A stretch of DNA of 23,030 nucleotides from Eudoraea sp. (GTDB lineage: Bacteria > Bacteroidota > Bacteroidia > Flavobacteriales > Flavobacteriaceae), in NCBI GenBank assembly GCA_013042925.1, contig JABDPH010000067.1, positions 1 through 23,030 of the forward strand. Direction: 5' to 3'. How positions within the stretch are numbered: the first letter of the stretch is position 1; every line of letters begins with the position of its first letter. The notes beneath the pieces were generated by a model that made no database searches, had not been told where the DNA came from, and saw only the letters and a program-made list of their open reading frames with translations. Of the stretch, positions 1-7,512 are shown one piece after another. The translations under genes were made by a program, and so were the position numbers.

Positions 1-89
1 GATCTAAAGAATAGAAACATAGTTTCTTCATTTCAATTTTAAATCTTATATGTATCTTCGAAAATCTAAAATACAAACTGATCAGGTAT

Positions 90-107
90 ATTCACACGAC
101 CGTGAAT
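90..107 (+). promoter_or_regulatory. Inverted repeat in the leader of the M1 peptidase gene
   Basis: ATTCAC and GTGAAT form perfect 6-bp arms around a 6-nt spacer, ending 25 nt before the ATG at 133. It could be an operator or a short RNA hairpin near the ribosome-binding region. A sequence resembling the Bacteroidota -7 box (TATCTTCG at 53-60, against TAnnTTTG) lies upstream, without a good -33 partner. Both readings are weak, because 6-bp arms can arise by chance in AT-rich DNA. Confidence 0.25.
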
Positions 108-132
108 TGTACCCTTTCAAAAAGATATAACC

Positions 133-2358
133 ATGTCCAAAAAAATAGTATTCTTTTTTTCTCTGATCCTTTTTAATGCGGCAATTCTCGCTCAAACCCA
201 GCCCTGGCAGGGAAAATTTGAACCTATTGATAATATGATTACCCCTCCCAACAGTTATAGGGCAGCAAGTGGGGCCCCCGGAAAAGCCTATTGGCAACAA
301 CGCGCCGATTATAAAATAAAAGCCACATTAGATGAAACAAATAACACAATTACCGGGGAGGAAACCATTACCTACCATAACAATTCTCCGGATGATTTAA
401 GCTATATCTGGATTCAGCTGGAACAGAACGTAAACAAAAAAGGAAATGAAGATTTCGGTTCTTTTTTTAATAGTATAAAAGATTCAATAAATACACGCCA
501 AATGCAATTGCTAACAAGAGCAATAGATTTTCCCGCCGGTTATACCATTAAATTTATCAAAGATGCCGATGGCAATCCTATGACATCCTTCGTTAATAAT
601 ACAATGATGAAAGTAGTGCTTAAGGAACCCCTGAAATCCGGAGGATCTTTAAGTTTTTCTATGGCATGGTCTTATCCTATTACAGACCGAAGTATGTTTT
701 TTTTATCGCGGGAAGGCTATGAATATTTCCCCGGAGACGACAATACTGTTTACTTGATTGCACACTGGTTTCCGAGAATGGCTGTTTACAATGATACAGA
801 AGGTTGGCAAAATCAGCAATTTCAAAGACTAGGGGAATTTGCATTAGAATTTGGCGACTATGAGGTTGAAATAACCGTTCCCGAAGATCATATAGTTGCT
901 TCTACAGGTTCCTTGCAAAATGGCAATGCAGTGCTTTCAAGGGCACAGCAGGAAAGATTGAAAGAGGCGGCAGGGTCTTTTGACAAACCTGTTATGATTG
1001 TTACCAAAGATGAGGCTGCAAACAATGAGAAAACCAAGTCTGCTAAGCAAAAAACCTGGAAGTTTAGTGCTACCAACGTTCGCGACTTTGCTTTTGCTTC
1101 TTCTCGTAAGTTTATTTGGGATGCTCAGGCTGTAAAATTGCCGACAAATACAGTCATGGCAATGTCTTTTTACCCAAAAGAGGGCTTACCTGTATGGAAG
1201 GAAGAATCTACAAAAGCCATAAAAAATGCGCTCGAGGTTTATTCAGAAGCTACTTTTGATTACCCTTATCCCGTGGCTATTTCGGTTAATACCTCCAATA
1301 TAGGAATGGAATTCCCCATGATTAGCTTTAATGGGGGCAGGCCTAAAAATGGTAAAATAAGTGATCGTGCCAAGGCAGGAATGATTGGCACTATTATTCA
1401 TGAAGTTGGACATAATTGGTTTCCAATGATCGTGAGTTCCGATGAACGTAAATGGATGTGGATGGATGAAGGGTTAAACACATTCATTCATCAGAGAACT
1501 GTTGCCGAAAGATACCCACAATTTAGCAGTACAACTCCTAAAAGTATTGTGCCTTTTATGAGTGGCGACAAAAACATATTGCGCCCTATTATGACAACTT
1601 CTGACAATGAAATACTAACCCAATTTGGAAATAACTTTTACATGAAACCAACAGTTGGTTTGCAGATGTTGAGAAACTCAATTATTGGTCCCGAATTATT
1701 TGACCAGGCCTTTAAAGAATATTCCAATCGGTGGAAATACAAGCACCCAAATCCGGCAGATTTATTCAGGACTCTGGAAGATGCAACGGCAGTAGACTTA
1801 GATTGGTTTTTCAGAGGTTGGTTCTTTACGACCGACAATGTTGACATGGAACTTACTGATGTAAAATGGTTCAGGGTTAATGAAGAAGAACTCAATACCA
1901 AGGACCAGAAAAATACGGTTAAATTGAAAATTGAAGGTGAAAACATTAGCGAAAAGGCAAAGGATTTTTCGAGTGGACCCGAATCAATAACTATGACCTC
2001 AGCACCTGATGCCTCCTATGGCGGATTCTTATCAAGAATGGATGAGCCCGAGCTCCGTAAACAACTTTCCGGTAAAAATATTTATGTAGTTACTATTAAA
2101 AATCTGGGCGGATTAGTGATGCCTGTAACTATAGAATGGATATTTACAGACGGTTCTAAGGAGATTGAGACATTACCCGCACAGATCTGGCGTGGTAACG
2201 AATATGAAATTAAAAGGACTTTTATAAAAGAAAAAGAAGTTTCACAAGTGAATTTAGACCCAAATTTTGAGTTTGCTGATACTGATATGAGAAACAATAG
2301 CTTTCCCAAAGCAGAACTACCATCAGAATTTGATGCTTTTAAGTCGAAACAGCAATAG
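133..2358 (+). CDS. Secreted M1 family metallopeptidase
   Basis: This is a zinc aminopeptidase-type enzyme of the M1 (gluzincin) family, 741 aa, which would trim N-terminal residues from peptides in the periplasm or outside the cell. Residues 1-21 are a Sec signal peptide ending in I-L-A-Q. The zinc site is H423-E-V-G-H427, with the third ligand E446 in M-D-E-G, 19 residues after the second His as is usual for M1. GMEFP at 391-395 takes the place of the classical GAMEN exopeptidase motif, a variant known in M1 enzymes from Bacteroidota. The N-terminal half (about 60-320) is the M1 beta-sandwich. The C-terminal part (about 610-740) resembles the beta-rich tail found in secreted homologues, and there is no long ERAP1-type helical domain. 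The ATG is followed directly by the signal peptide, so the start is well placed. The gene is monocistronic and ends in a strong hairpin terminator. Substrate specificity cannot be read from the sequence. Confidence 0.92.
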   Translation: MSKKIVFFFSLILFNAAILAQTQPWQGKFEPIDNMITPPNSYRAASGAPGKAYWQQRADYKIKATLDETNNTITGEETITYHNNSPDDLSYIWIQLEQNVNKKGNEDFGSFFNSIKDSINTRQMQLLTRAIDFPAGYTIKFIKDADGNPMTSFVNNTMMKVVLKEPLKSGGSLSFSMAWSYPITDRSMFFLSREGYEYFPGDDNTVYLIAHWFPRMAVYNDTEGWQNQQFQRLGEFALEFGDYEVEITVPEDHIVASTGSLQNGNAVLSRAQQERLKEAAGSFDKPVMIVTKDEAANNEKTKSAKQKTWKFSATNVRDFAFASSRKFIWDAQAVKLPTNTVMAMSFYPKEGLPVWKEESTKAIKNALEVYSEATFDYPYPVAISVNTSNIGMEFPMISFNGGRPKNGKISDRAKAGMIGTIIHEVGHNWFPMIVSSDERKWMWMDEGLNTFIHQRTVAERYPQFSSTTPKSIVPFMSGDKNILRPIMTTSDNEILTQFGNNFYMKPTVGLQMLRNSIIGPELFDQAFKEYSNRWKYKHPNPADLFRTLEDATAVDLDWFFRGWFFTTDNVDMELTDVKWFRVNEEELNTKDQKNTVKLKIEGENISEKAKDFSSGPESITMTSAPDASYGGFLSRMDEPELRKQLSGKNIYVVTIKNLGGLVMPVTIEWIFTDGSKEIETLPAQIWRGNEYEIKRTFIKEKEVSQVNLDPNFEFADTDMRNNSFPKAELPSEFDAFKSKQQ

Positions 2359-2387
2359 AATAATATATTGCTCTGATACCCGGATAC

Positions 2388-2416
2388 AAAAAGGCAGCCT
2401 AATTGGCTGCCTTTTT
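2388..2416 (+). terminator. Bidirectional hairpin terminator between convergent genes
   Basis: The stem AAAAAGGCAGCC / GGCTGCCTTTTT is a perfect 12-bp inverted repeat around a TAATT loop. Both strands have a T run after the stem. It lies 29 nt after the stop of the M1 peptidase and 37 nt after the stop of the minus-strand YegP-like gene, so it can end transcripts from both sides. Confidence 0.9.
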
Positions 2417-2453
2417 GTTTTTAATCAATTTAAACCGTACTAAAACAAAACTT

Positions 2454-2783
2454 TTAAGAATTGTCCTGAACCGTAGCTTTGGGTGCATTTTTTTTAACTG
2501 ATGCAATCCCATTCGCCATAGAGGAAGCTGACGCATACATTTGGCTTCCGCCAATAACTTGTCCATTAGACGCTTTTAAACTAAAATAAGGGCGTCCGTC
2601 CTTTGCCTTTTTCTTCTCGAACATTTTATCATTCTGTGAGTTTTTCTTAACGGATTCTATTCCGTTATCACAGGCAGCTTTTGAGTTATAAGCTTCACTT
2701 GTAAGAATTACTTGTCCGTTTGAGGCTTTAAGATTGAATCTAAACTTCCCGGCTTTGTCTTTTTTAATTTCAAATTTTCCCAT
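2454..2783 (-). CDS. YegP-like protein (DUF1508 / UPF0339), two-repeat form
   Basis: This is a 109-aa cytosolic protein made of two tandem DUF1508 repeats. Repeat 1 is about residues 11-48 (F-R-F-N-L-K-A-S-N-G-Q-V-I, then G-I-E-S-V-K-K-N). Repeat 2 is about 63-99 (Y-F-S-L-K-A-S-N-G-Q-V-I, then G-I-A-S-V-K-K-N). The doubled K-A-S-N-G-Q-V-I and S-V-K-K-N cores are diagnostic. Members such as E. coli YegP are small proteins of unknown biochemical function. The ATG at 2783 gives MGKFEIKKDKAGK, the usual family start. The gene lies 164 nt downstream of the adenylate cyclase on the same strand, so it may have its own promoter in that gap. It ends at the shared terminator at 2388-2416. The family call is secure; the function is unknown. 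Confidence 0.9.
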   Translation of the reverse strand: MGKFEIKKDKAGKFRFNLKASNGQVILTSEAYNSKAACDNGIESVKKNSQNDKMFEKKKAKDGRPYFSLKASNGQVIGGSQMYASASSMANGIASVKKNAPKATVQDNS

Positions 2784-2947
2784 TGGTATGTTTTTAAATG
2801 CTGTCTATAAAAGTAACAAAATATATTCTCTTTTTTCTCTGTTTTGTCTTTCCCCTTACTAAATTTTTTCCTTTTGATTGTGAATAACCCTGCATTAAAA
2901 ATGAATGCTGTTAGTATTCCCAAATATTATCAGAAAAAAGTTAATAA

Positions 2948-4783
2948 TTATGTCAGATTATTACTAATTATGCTATTTACAAAATACATTTTCATATTAC
3001 CCCTGTTCTTTACAGCAATTTCTCCTCTGTACTCACAGTTAAATTCATTTTTAATCAATTCAAATGTATGTTCGCTTATATTTATCTTTCCTGCTTCGGA
3101 CATCGATTCCATTCTGGAGGCCACATTTACGGTATCGCCCCAGATATCATAAGAAAACTTTTTACTTCCAACCACCCCGGCAACAATGGGGCCCGTATTG
3201 ATCCCTATGCGAACATCAAATGAGAGTCCCTCATCTGTATTGCCTAGCTTGGCATCTTCTACAAATTGTAAGATCTCAAAGCCGGCCTGTACCATTTTTA
3301 CGGCATGATCCTTAGTCGGAAAAGGTATTCCCCCGGCACACATATAGGAATCTCCAATTGTCTTAATTTTTTCAAGATTGTATTTTTCCATAATGTCGTC
3401 AAATCCCGCAAAGTAATAGCCAAGTCTTTTGACAAGTTCTTCGGGATTTACCTGTTCCGAAAAAGCCGTGAAGGCTTTGAAATCTGTAAACAAAACAGTC
3501 ACGGATTCAAATTTATTGGCCTTCACAGTGCCCGATTCCTTTAATTCACGGGCAGTTTCTTCGGGCAAAATATTGAGTAGCAAACTTTCAGAACGGTCCT
3601 TTTCCTTTTCAATAATAGCGTTGGTTTTTCTAACGTATAAATTTCGTCTGTACAATCCTATAGCCAGGAGGAAAATTAGAAACAGGGCCGTGGCAGATGC
3701 AATAGTAATTATCTTTTGCGTTCGTTTTTGCTGATTGGCCAGGTCCAGTTCTATTTGCTTTTGTGCTATTTGCATGTCGCCCATTTGTTGAACTGTTGTA
3801 ATGTTTTTTACACTATCCCTGAAGGCAATATAGTTACGATAATATTTTAGCGCTGCAGAGGCGTATCCGGTTCTTTCATATAACTCCGAAAGCTTTAAAT
3901 AGGCGCTGCCCATTTCTGCTTTCATACCATATTGTTTTGCCAGGTTTAAGGATCGTAAGGAGTAGGTAAAAGCAGCATCCCAATCATTTCTGTCAGCATA
4001 AATATCAGACATATAGGTAAGGTATACCGTAATAGGCCGGTAATCTCCCAATTCCTCCAGGATGGTTATGGCCTCGCTGATATTTTCCTCGGCCTGGTTT
4101 TCCTGTCCTTTTTGCGCAAATGCCAGGCCTTTGTTTCCAAGGTTATAGGCCAAATAAGGTTTTCTTTTTTGAGCTTTAAAGATGGGGCCTGACTTGTTAA
4201 ACAAAACCAGGGCTGAATCTGGTTGGCCAAACTCCAAATAGGAGTCTCCAAGATTTTCTACCGCGATGGCATATGGAATTTTATCCTCCAAACCTTCCAG
4301 AATTTTAATGGCATTGCTGTAGTATTGAATAACGTTAGGTTTATTTCCCATTCCTGAATATACAGCTGCTATGGCCGTATATAAATTTCCCAATCTTCTT
4401 TTTTCGGTACTTTCATCAATGAATTCTCTGGCTTTTAAATAACTTTCCAGAGCCATACTTAAGTCACCTTTCTGTTCACGGGCATTCCCCTGATGTCGAT
4501 ATCCTCTATAAACATACCTGCTCGAATCGACTGCTATAGCTTCTTTTAAAAGCTGATCAGTATATTTAAGTGACTCATCAGGATCCGGATTATTTTGGGC
4601 AATTTTATCTAATAATTCCAATTGTTGTGCCGGGTCATAGTTTCCCGACTCATAAAGTTGTATTAAGCTATCGGATACATTTCTATTTTGACCAAAACAG
4701 GCGGCAAGTGTGAACAGGAGTATTACAAATACATAAATCCCTTTGACAAAATGCGCATTCTTCTTTGTGCGGCAAAATCTCAT
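2948..4783 (-). CDS. Membrane class III adenylate cyclase with periplasmic TPR domain
   Basis: The 611-aa protein should make cAMP from ATP in response to a periplasmic signal. The N-terminus (about 15-29) is a signal-like hydrophobic stretch ending L-A-A-C, which could be a lipobox or a cleaved Sec signal. Residues about 35-325 are helical TPR repeats, recognisable as A-x-x-x-Y/L and A-L-x-x-Y-x-K/R units. A basic coiled segment (330-356) is followed by one membrane helix at 358-378, a linker with L-L-N-I-L-P, and the cyclase domain at about 425-605. Catalytic residues are complete: metal-binding D434 and D478, purine-selecting K474 (I-K-T-I-G-D) and D546 (Y-D-I-W-G-D), and N553/R557 (V-N-V-A-S-R). 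The K/D pair predicts adenylate rather than guanylate cyclase. One membrane helix puts the TPRs outside and the cyclase inside. The start is 29 nt after the stop of the secreted 150-aa gene, so the two are probably co-transcribed. The ligand is unknown. Confidence 0.92.
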   Translation of the reverse strand: MRFCRTKKNAHFVKGIYVFVILLFTLAACFGQNRNVSDSLIQLYESGNYDPAQQLELLDKIAQNNPDPDESLKYTDQLLKEAIAVDSSRYVYRGYRHQGNAREQKGDLSMALESYLKAREFIDESTEKRRLGNLYTAIAAVYSGMGNKPNVIQYYSNAIKILEGLEDKIPYAIAVENLGDSYLEFGQPDSALVLFNKSGPIFKAQKRKPYLAYNLGNKGLAFAQKGQENQAEENISEAITILEELGDYRPITVYLTYMSDIYADRNDWDAAFTYSLRSLNLAKQYGMKAEMGSAYLKLSELYERTGYASAALKYYRNYIAFRDSVKNITTVQQMGDMQIAQKQIELDLANQQKRTQKIITIASATALFLIFLLAIGLYRRNLYVRKTNAIIEKEKDRSESLLLNILPEETARELKESGTVKANKFESVTVLFTDFKAFTAFSEQVNPEELVKRLGYYFAGFDDIMEKYNLEKIKTIGDSYMCAGGIPFPTKDHAVKMVQAGFEILQFVEDAKLGNTDEGLSFDVRIGINTGPIVAGVVGSKKFSYDIWGDTVNVASRMESMSEAGKINISEHTFELIKNEFNCEYRGEIAVKNRGNMKMYFVNSIISNNLT

Positions 4784-4812
4784 AAAACAGGAATTGAATT
4801 TTTCATTGGTCT

Positions 4813-5265
4813 TTATTGCTCCCCAATCTGGATTTTAGGCTCCATGGTATACATGCTAGTATTAGAACCTACACTAAATTGTAGCTGATATTTGTAAGGA
4901 GTCTTTCCTCCGCGAATTACAGTAGCCTCTGCACTCTCACCTCCCTTTATGACATCTGAACTAAAAATTCTTGGGCCACTTATGTATTTGATTGCCCTTA
5001 TTCTGACCGGAGTATTTGATTCTGTAGAGGATACCCCTTTCCATTTAATGTTATCGCCTACCTGGGCAAAAATAGTAAAATTTGCAGGGGTATTATTTAA
5101 TACAGAAGTAGTCTTGCCCACCTTAAAGTAGCATGTCTTAGCAGGATCAGGATTCTTTGTATCTACGTTAAGGGTTATTTCATGTACTGACTGTGCATAT
5201 AAACCATGTGAAGCCAATGCTACGATTATAACTAAGACTAAAAAATTAGTTTTATTCAATTTCAT
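4813..5265 (-). CDS. Small secreted protein, paralog of the gene at 5468-5959
   Basis: The 150-aa protein has a Sec signal peptide (about 1-25, ending G-L-Y-A-Q) and a mature part that reads as all-beta. I do not recognise a named family. It aligns with the neighbouring 163-aa protein across the whole mature part: I-T-L-N-V near the N-terminus, a single conserved Cys (C45, in C-Y-F), I-K-W-K-G-V-S-S-T-E-S-N (73-84), I-K-Y-I-S-G-P-R-I-F (92-101), K-G-G-E, Y-K-Y-Q-L-Q-F and E-P-K-I-Q-I at the end. GGAG lies 5 nt before the ATG (TTGGAGTAAATG), a fairly clear ribosome-binding site for this phylum. The stop is only 29 nt before the adenylate cyclase start, suggesting an operon in which the protein could be a ligand or partner of the periplasmic TPR domain. 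That role is inference. Confidence 0.82.
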   Translation of the reverse strand: MKLNKTNFLVLVIIVALASHGLYAQSVHEITLNVDTKNPDPAKTCYFKVGKTTSVLNNTPANFTIFAQVGDNIKWKGVSSTESNTPVRIRAIKYISGPRIFSSDVIKGGESAEATVIRGGKTPYKYQLQFSVGSNTSMYTMEPKIQIGEQ

Positions 5266-5385
5266 TTACTCCAATTCTAATTATCAAACAAAAAAAGTTA
5301 CTAAATACTTCTCCTATTTACTTAAAGGGATTCATGACGGCAAGATACTTGTTCTATTAATAATTCACCCAATCCTTTAAAAAAT

Positions 5386-5414
5386 AAAACCCGGATTAGC
5401 CCGGGCTTTTCTTT
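5386..5414 (-). terminator. Terminator after the first secreted paralog
   Basis: Read on the minus strand, GCCCGG-GCTAAT-CCGGGT forms a GC-rich stem (CCCGG/CCGGG plus a G-T wobble and three A-T pairs) followed by TTTTATTTTTT. It lies 53 nt after the stop of the 163-aa gene and about 120 nt before the start of the 150-aa gene. The first paralog is therefore likely to be transcribed separately from the second paralog and cyclase. No other feature is seen in the rest of the 202-nt gap. Confidence 0.8.
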
Positions 5415-5467
5415 ATCAGTAAGGTATTCTTTTCTGGGCCGTATGGGCTTATTAATTTTCCCTATTA

Positions 5468-5959
5468 TTATTCAACCTTAATTTTTGGATCTATATTAAA
5501 AGTCCCTCTTACATCTTTTACTTTGAATTTGATGTTGTATTTATAATCCCCATCAGTATTGTTAGTTTTTTTCATTGGTTTACCCCTTACCTTTTCACCA
5601 TTAGAGTCCCTATCTCCTTTCAATGTTTTACCATCAAAAATTCGGGTTCCACTCTGGCGTTTAATCTGAATTATATTAACAATTTTATTATCCTCAGAGG
5701 AAGATATGCCCTGCCATTCTATCTCGCTGTCCAAGCCGATTGTAATAAGCCAATCTTCAAGCTCCGGACCAGTTCCTGAAGTCACAATATTTCCATCGGG
5801 GTCTTCCCAGCTAAAAAAACATTCGTCCAATACATTATCATCATTAATGACTTCCGTATTAACATTTAGCGTGACTATATTCGTTCCTTGCGCATACACA
5901 GCCGAATTGCAATAAAGGAAAATGGCAAATGCAATAATAATAGAGTTCTTAATTTTCAT
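5468..5959 (-). CDS. Small secreted protein, paralog of the gene at 4813-5265
   Basis: The 163-aa protein has a signal peptide (about 1-24, ending A-V-Y-A-Q) and an acidic mature region. No named family is recognised. Shared with its neighbour are V-T-L-N-V, the single mature Cys (C47, C-F-F), I-E-W-Q-G-I-S-S-S-E-D-N (80-91), I-K-R-Q-S-G-T-R-I-F (99-108), L-K-G, Y-K-Y-N-I-K-F and D-P-K-I-K-V at the C-terminus. An extra charged loop (about 115-137) accounts for the added length. Identity is moderate, so the duplication is not recent. The gene is followed by its own terminator, and its start is preceded, 96 nt upstream, by a GGTAAAACC element that is also found before the outer-membrane protein gene at 10603. 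Function is unknown; a secreted binding protein or ligand is possible. Confidence 0.82.
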   Translation of the reverse strand: MKIKNSIIIAFAIFLYCNSAVYAQGTNIVTLNVNTEVINDDNVLDECFFSWEDPDGNIVTSGTGPELEDWLITIGLDSEIEWQGISSSEDNKIVNIIQIKRQSGTRIFDGKTLKGDRDSNGEKVRGKPMKKTNNTDGDYKYNIKFKVKDVRGTFNIDPKIKVE

Positions 5960-6051
5960 TTATAGTGGTTTTTGATTAATTAGTTATTTTATCCAATTAT
6001 AGTCAGTTAATTATAGAGTTCTCAAGATAGAGATTAAAATTGATTTAGAAT

Positions 6052-6067
6052 GTAGGGTTTTACCTAC
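6052..6067 (-). promoter_or_regulatory. GGTAAAACC element, copy 1, in a 5-bp inverted repeat
   Basis: On the minus strand the site reads GTAGGTAAAACCCTAC, with perfect GTAGG/CCTAC arms 6 nt apart. The GGTAAAACC core (6064 to 6056 on the minus strand) lies 96 nt before the ATG at 5959. Copy 2 lies at 10499-10507. On both sites a T[TC]GAGA string follows about 31-33 nt downstream in the same direction. This is the divergent region between the 163-aa secreted gene and the 42-aa membrane gene. The remaining 271-nt gap (5960-6230) shows no other clear feature. The proposed role as a binding site is inference. Confidence 0.4.
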
Positions 6068-6230
6068 GCATCGAGGGATCTCTTGAGAGTGCATGCCAGG
6101 TGTTAAATCATCGATGAAATGCATAAAAATCACGACTAAACCACAAGTTTTGGCGCTTTCACAACAATTAGGCTGCTGATCACCACACAAATTCGTAACT
6201 TATATATGCTAATTTTAAAATCCTACTGCT

Positions 6231-6359
6231 ATGGAAGCAAATTCAAAAAAACACCCTGTATTAAATGCAATTCTTTCGGTTTTAAATCTAAGTTTAGAGG
6301 TAGTGCTTGCCTTAATAGCCCTGGGCGTCTTAATAGGTCTTTATGGCGTATTGAGCTAA
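6231..6359 (+). CDS. 42-residue single-span membrane protein
   Basis: An ATG at 6231 opens a 42-codon frame that ends in TAA at 6357-6359. The N-terminus is short and basic (M-E-A-N-S-K-K-H-P), followed by an amphipathic stretch around 10-22 and a strongly hydrophobic helix at about 23-41 (E-V-V-L-A-L-I-A-L-G-V-L-I-G-L-Y-G-V-L). The basic N-terminus predicts N-in, C-out. A perfect 11-bp terminator follows 25 nt after the stop, which strongly suggests a dedicated transcript. No family is recognised. The gene is convergent with the ion channel gene and divergent from a secreted-protein gene. Small proteins of this type often bind larger membrane complexes, but no partner can be named from the sequence. 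Confidence 0.72.
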   Translation: MEANSKKHPVLNAILSVLNLSLEVVLALIALGVLIGLYGVLS

Positions 6360-6384
6360 CATTTCTACTTAGTAAAGAAATAAT

Positions 6385-6416
6385 AAAAGCCTTCGAAACT
6401 AACGAAGGCTTTTTTT
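6385..6416 (+). terminator. Bidirectional hairpin terminator
   Basis: AAAAGCCTTCG and CGAAGGCTTTT form a perfect 11-bp stem around a 7-nt loop (AAACTAA), followed by a T run to 6416. The upstream A run gives a T run on the other strand as well. It ends the 42-residue membrane protein transcript and, on the minus strand, the channel gene that stops at 6430. Confidence 0.92.
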
Positions 6417-6429
6417 GTGATTCCACTAT

Positions 6430-7512
6430 TTATTTCGCCTTCACATCATACTTTCTTTGCAAATCTCCCCAGCGTTCCTTCTGGATCTCCTGCATCAAAC
6501 CAACATTGATAAGGTCAAAAGCAGGGTGGTTCTTGGGTAACATAAAACTTTGGTAGTGCTCTTTTAAAGTAAAGGGCAGTAAATTCACCTTTTCATCCAA
6601 TGATAGCCTGTTAATGTAATACTGTAATATGGTCCTATCATACAGGAATACATCATTTTCCTTCTTGGCAAGTGCCCTGAGTGCAAGAATTGGTGAAGCA
6701 TAAGTCTTATTAATAGGTATACTTTCCTGCACCAAATACGACTCTCCATTGGTAGCTCCCACGACGGAAATATTTTCAACCAATCGTATATCCTCGGCAT
6801 TTTTTATATCGGTTTGTAATCCGGTAATAGTCAGGGTGGAAGCAATGCCAGCTGTAAAACTAGAAATAATGATCACTGCTGTAAACATCCAAATAATGGC
6901 AATGGCTTTACCCATATTGGACTTGGGCGCTTTATCTCCATAACCTACCGTAGTCATGGTTACGGCAGACCACCATAGCCCGTCAAAAAGGCCTAACAGG
7001 CCGGGACGGAATTGAAATTTATTATGCCTTCGTTCAATCAGCCATAGAAAAAACCCAAAGACAAAAATGATAAAAATGAGTAAGAATATAATTTCTAAAA
7101 AAGCCAGTGAAAAAATATTACTGACGAAAACGGCAAGAGGAGAGCGATTTAAGTAAGGAATAGCCACGCCAATACTCGAAATGAAATAGGGTTGCGTCAT
7201 GTCAAAATTTTTAACCCGCGAAGCGTTCACGTCCATTGGATTAATGGTTAGGTCAATTTCTTCATATTCAAGTCTTTTTAGAATCCCGATGAAATCTGAA
7301 TATAGTTCATAACGGAATGTCAGATTAGCAGACTGTGCTATGTTTTCCCACAATTCAATACTCAAACCTTCAAAATCATTTTCTGCTGTTTTTATTACAA
7401 AGGGTGGATTATGGTAAATTCCTACGGTAAGTGTATCGCTTTGCGCAAAGGCCTGCTGGCTATTTCCCCCTAAGAATAACAAGATCAATATGTGAAACCA
7501 AAGATTCTTCAT
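6430..7512 (-). CDS. Glutamate-receptor-like (GluR0-type) potassium channel
   Basis: The 360-aa protein is a ligand-gated ion channel in which a pore is inserted into a periplasmic amino-acid-binding fold, as in Synechocystis GluR0. It reads: signal peptide (1-24, ending A-F-A-Q); lobe 1 (25-118); first membrane helix (about 134-160); pore helix and filter T188-V-G-Y-G-D193, the potassium signature; second membrane helix (about 203-226); lobe 2 (about 232-355). Family-typical ligand contacts are visible: R99 before F-D-M-T-Q-P-Y in lobe 1, which normally holds the alpha-carboxylate, and D292 in F-L-Y-D-R in lobe 2, which normally holds the amino group. Ligand identity is not predictable. The ATG overlaps the stop of the upstream sensor gene (ATGA at 7509-7512), so translation is probably coupled. 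It ends at the terminator at 6385-6416. Architecture and pore call are strong. Confidence 0.92.
   Translation of the reverse strand: MKNLWFHILILLFLGGNSQQAFAQSDTLTVGIYHNPPFVIKTAENDFEGLSIELWENIAQSANLTFRYELYSDFIGILKRLEYEEIDLTINPMDVNASRVKNFDMTQPYFISSIGVAIPYLNRSPLAVFVSNIFSLAFLEIIFLLIFIIFVFGFFLWLIERRHNKFQFRPGLLGLFDGLWWSAVTMTTVGYGDKAPKSNMGKAIAIIWMFTAVIIISSFTAGIASTLTITGLQTDIKNAEDIRLVENISVVGATNGESYLVQESIPINKTYASPILALRALAKKENDVFLYDRTILQYYINRLSLDEKVNLLPFTLKEHYQSFMLPKNHPAFDLINVGLMQEIQKERWGDLQRKYDVKAK

Noticed and set aside
7509..7512. Frameshift separating one long sensor-channel fusion
   Set aside because: The channel begins with its own signal peptide right after the overlap, which fits two separate proteins and not a broken fusion.
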